Assembly (NCBI RefSeq): GCF_001689125.2
Contig: NZ_CP015405.2
Location: forward strand, 4,986,501 to 5,050,500
Direction: 5' to 3'
Length of the DNA stretch: 64,000 nucleotides
Source of the DNA: Blautia pseudococcoides
GTDB taxonomy: Bacteria; Bacillota; Clostridia; Lachnospirales; Lachnospiraceae
The translations under genes and the position numbers were made by a program. Shown in pieces: positions 62,444 to 64,000 of this stretch (positions are counted from its first letter, which is position 1; each line of letters starts with the position of its first letter). A model generated the notes under the pieces. It made no database searches. It saw only the letters and a list, made by a program, of their open reading frames with translations, and had not been told where the DNA came from.

Positions 62444-63595
62444 ATGGCAAGAGAATTTATCGTACCGGGTCAGATCATTTCCGGTTCAGGCGCATTAAAT
62501 ATGGCAGAGACAGTATTAAAAGGACTTGGAAAGAAAGCCCTTATTGTTACAGATAAAGTGATGATCCAGCTTGGAAACTGTGCAAAAGTTGAGGCAGCGC
62601 TGAAAAATCAGGGGGTTGCATATGCGATCTACTCTGAGATCGTAGGCGAGCCTACAGATACCATGATTGAAAATGGCCTGAAATTATACAAAGAGGAAGG
62701 CTGTGACTTCCTGGTAGCCCTGGGCGGAGGAAGTCCCATTGATTCCATGAAAGCCATTGGTTCTCTGGTCATAAACGGAGGAAATATTTCTGACTACATG
62801 GGCAAAGTGATTGATGTGGAAGTGCCTCCTATGGTAGCGGTCCCCACCACAGCAGGAACCGGTTCTGAAGCTACACAGTTCACGATCATCACAGATACAA
62901 AGAAAAATATCAAAATGCTGTTAAAGGGAAAAGTCCTGATGCCAAGCCTGGCCATCATTGACCCGCAGTTCACCATGACCGCACCGCCTAAGATCACAGC
63001 AGCTACAGGCCTGGATGCTTTATGCCACGCAGTGGAGGCCTACACATCCAGAAAAGCACAGACACTTTCCGATACTTTTGCTATGTCAGCAGTAAAACGT
63101 ATCTTCCAATATCTGCCGCCAGCATTCAAGGACGGCAGCAATGAGGAAGCCAGAGTACAGATGTCCGTAGCAGCACTGGAGGCTGGCATTGCATTTAACA
63201 ATGCATCCGTTACCATCATCCACGGAATGAGCCGTCCCATTGGCGCCCTGTTCCATGTTGCACATGGTCTTTCCAATGCCATGCTGTTAAAAGAGTGTCT
63301 GACCTTTGCACTGGAAGGCGCATATGACCGTTTTGCGGAACTGGGACGCGCCGTTGGCGTTGCAGCAGATACGGATTCTGACAAAGAAGCAAGTGAAAAA
63401 TTCCTGGCAGCAGTAGATACTATCACAAAAGAACTGGAAACACCTACACTGGCTGAGTTTGGGATTGATAAAGACGAGTTCTTTAAAGTGATTGATAAGA
63501 TGGCATTTGATGCTATGGACAGCGGAAGTCCACAGAACACTATGAGAGATGTTACTGAGGATGATGTGAAACAGATTTATAGGAATTTGTGGTAA
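62444..63595 (+). CDS. Iron-containing alcohol dehydrogenase
   Basis: 383 residues of the group III Fe-ADH family (1,3-propanediol dehydrogenase-like). NAD loop ALGGGSPIDSMKAIG, metal-binding GLDALCHAVEAY, and IHGMSRPIGALFHVAHGLSNA with His residues. Start ATG at 62444 after AAAGGAG. Following iolB, it may reduce malonic semialdehyde from inositol to 3-hydroxypropionate, or re-oxidise NADH on another aldehyde; the sequence alone does not decide. Confidence 0.9.
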   Translation: MAREFIVPGQIISGSGALNMAETVLKGLGKKALIVTDKVMIQLGNCAKVEAALKNQGVAYAIYSEIVGEPTDTMIENGLKLYKEEGCDFLVALGGGSPIDSMKAIGSLVINGGNISDYMGKVIDVEVPPMVAVPTTAGTGSEATQFTIITDTKKNIKMLLKGKVLMPSLAIIDPQFTMTAPPKITAATGLDALCHAVEAYTSRKAQTLSDTFAMSAVKRIFQYLPPAFKDGSNEEARVQMSVAALEAGIAFNNASVTIIHGMSRPIGALFHVAHGLSNAMLLKECLTFALEGAYDRFAELGRAVGVAADTDSDKEASEKFLAAVDTITKELETPTLAEFGIDKDEFFKVIDKMAFDAMDSGSPQNTMRDVTEDDVKQIYRNLW

Positions 63596-63612
63596 TCCAA
63601 TAGATATTATGA

Positions 63613-63656
63613 AGCTCCAGGGACCGGTGGGCGTATCGGTTTCTGGGGCTTTTTTG
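63613..63656 (+). terminator. Terminator of the iol operon
   Basis: AGCTCCAGGGACCG pairs (with wobbles) with CGGTTTCTGGGGCT, followed by six T. Confidence 0.75.
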
Positions 63657-63733
63657 AGGATATAGGTAGAAGGCCGGGGGAGGGAGAAACAGCCCGTCCG
63701 TATTGTAAAAAAACTCCGCCATCACACACAGTA

Positions 63734-63762
63734 TTGTAAGAAACAGCAGAAAATGTTAAAAT
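63734..63762 (+). promoter_or_regulatory. Promoter for the right-edge lipoprotein gene
   Basis: TTGTAA (63734-63739), 17 bases, TAAAAT (63757-63762), about 30 bases before the start. Confidence 0.5.
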
Positions 63763-63794
63763 TAGGACAGAAAAACAAAATGAGGGAATGTGGA

Positions 63795-64000
63795 ATGCGA
63801 AAGCGTAAGAGATGCCTTCTTCTGGCAGTAGTGTGCCTGCTATGTATTGGCGGCTGCGCCGGGAAGGATGTGCAAGAACCGGAGGGGGAGTTTATCATAG
63901 GCGTTGTGACAAAATCCAGAAACAGCGAATACTGGATGTCCGTCAACGCCGGAATGGAGAAGGCTGCCAAAGAGATGAACGTGAAAACAGTTATTCTCTC
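63795..64000 (+). CDS. Sugar-binding lipoprotein, RbsB-type (3' partial)
   Basis: 68 codons before the edge. Basic N-terminus, hydrophobic core and lipobox IGGC (Cys21), then FIIGVVTKSRNSEYWMSVNA, the start of a periplasmic-binding-protein type 1 domain as in ribose or inositol ABC importers. ATG at 63795 has GAGGGA seven bases upstream; an in-frame ATG at 63780 lacks one. Location after the iol operon suggests inositol uptake. Confidence 0.8.
   Translation, partial: MRKRKRCLLLAVVCLLCIGGCAGKDVQEPEGEFIIGVVTKSRNSEYWMSVNAGMEKAAKEMNVKTVIL

Overview
The window reads as a chromosomal segment of a Gram-positive anaerobe of the class Clostridia, most likely a Lachnospiraceae member and possibly Blautia-like. 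That call is an inference from gene content, strong AGGAGG-type ribosome binding sites, a ZTP-riboswitch-controlled formate-tetrahydrofolate ligase (acetogen-type one-carbon metabolism), a dlt operon for teichoic acid D-alanylation, and several carbohydrate operons. No 16S gene or other decisive marker is present.

Layout. 1-3504: end of a TrkA/RCK-type potassium channel regulator, then a full-length KdpD/KdpE two-component pair. 3505-4294: no ordinary gene, but a giant cruciform-like palindrome and a 31-bp tandem repeat array. 4272-8625 (minus strand): the dlt operon dltA-B-C-D ending in a very small gene, dltX, whose stop codon lies in the operon terminator. 8885-18914: a fructokinase, ZTP riboswitch plus fhs, a formate/nitrite-type channel, a Csp-like subtilase, an ABC exporter, an aminotransferase, a small-multidrug-export-type membrane protein and a DUF1700 protein.

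18928-38273: two glycan-utilisation loci. The first has a divergent ROK repressor, an ABC sugar importer, a GH38 alpha-mannosidase, a ROK sugar kinase and a GmhA-like SIS isomerase. The second has a GH2 beta-mannosidase, a divergent LacI regulator, a second ABC importer and a GH31 alpha-xylosidase. Together they suggest import and breakdown of mannose-containing glycans and xyloglucan-type oligosaccharides. 38273-39667 is a graveyard of mobile DNA (ISAs1 transposase, tyrosine integrase), followed by an unusual NSQ-repeat protein.

40123-43295: rhodanese, two metallophosphatases, a THUMP RNA methyltransferase and an RdgB-type pyrophosphatase. 43523-44200: seven tRNA genes (Pro, Gly, Arg, His, Gln, Lys, Leu). 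44280-47151: a small accessory island with an IS3 fragment, an XRE regulator coupled to an unrecognised 346-residue protein, and a serine recombinase frame broken by three TAG codons.

47164-53753: a tiny minus-strand gene, then a promoter-headed operon encoding a ferredoxin-domain protein, a Cys-rich unknown protein, a complete tripartite tricarboxylate transporter (TctC-TctB-TctA) and a PanB-like hydroxymethyltransferase, followed by an IclR regulator. This is the best candidate for an undescribed metabolic system. 53887-56592: a CofE-like ligase, two small unknown genes and a polysaccharide deacetylase. 56794-64000: a LacI-type regulator and a myo-inositol catabolic operon (iolC, iolD, iolB, iron alcohol dehydrogenase), with an array of likely operators between them and the start of a sugar-binding lipoprotein at the right edge.
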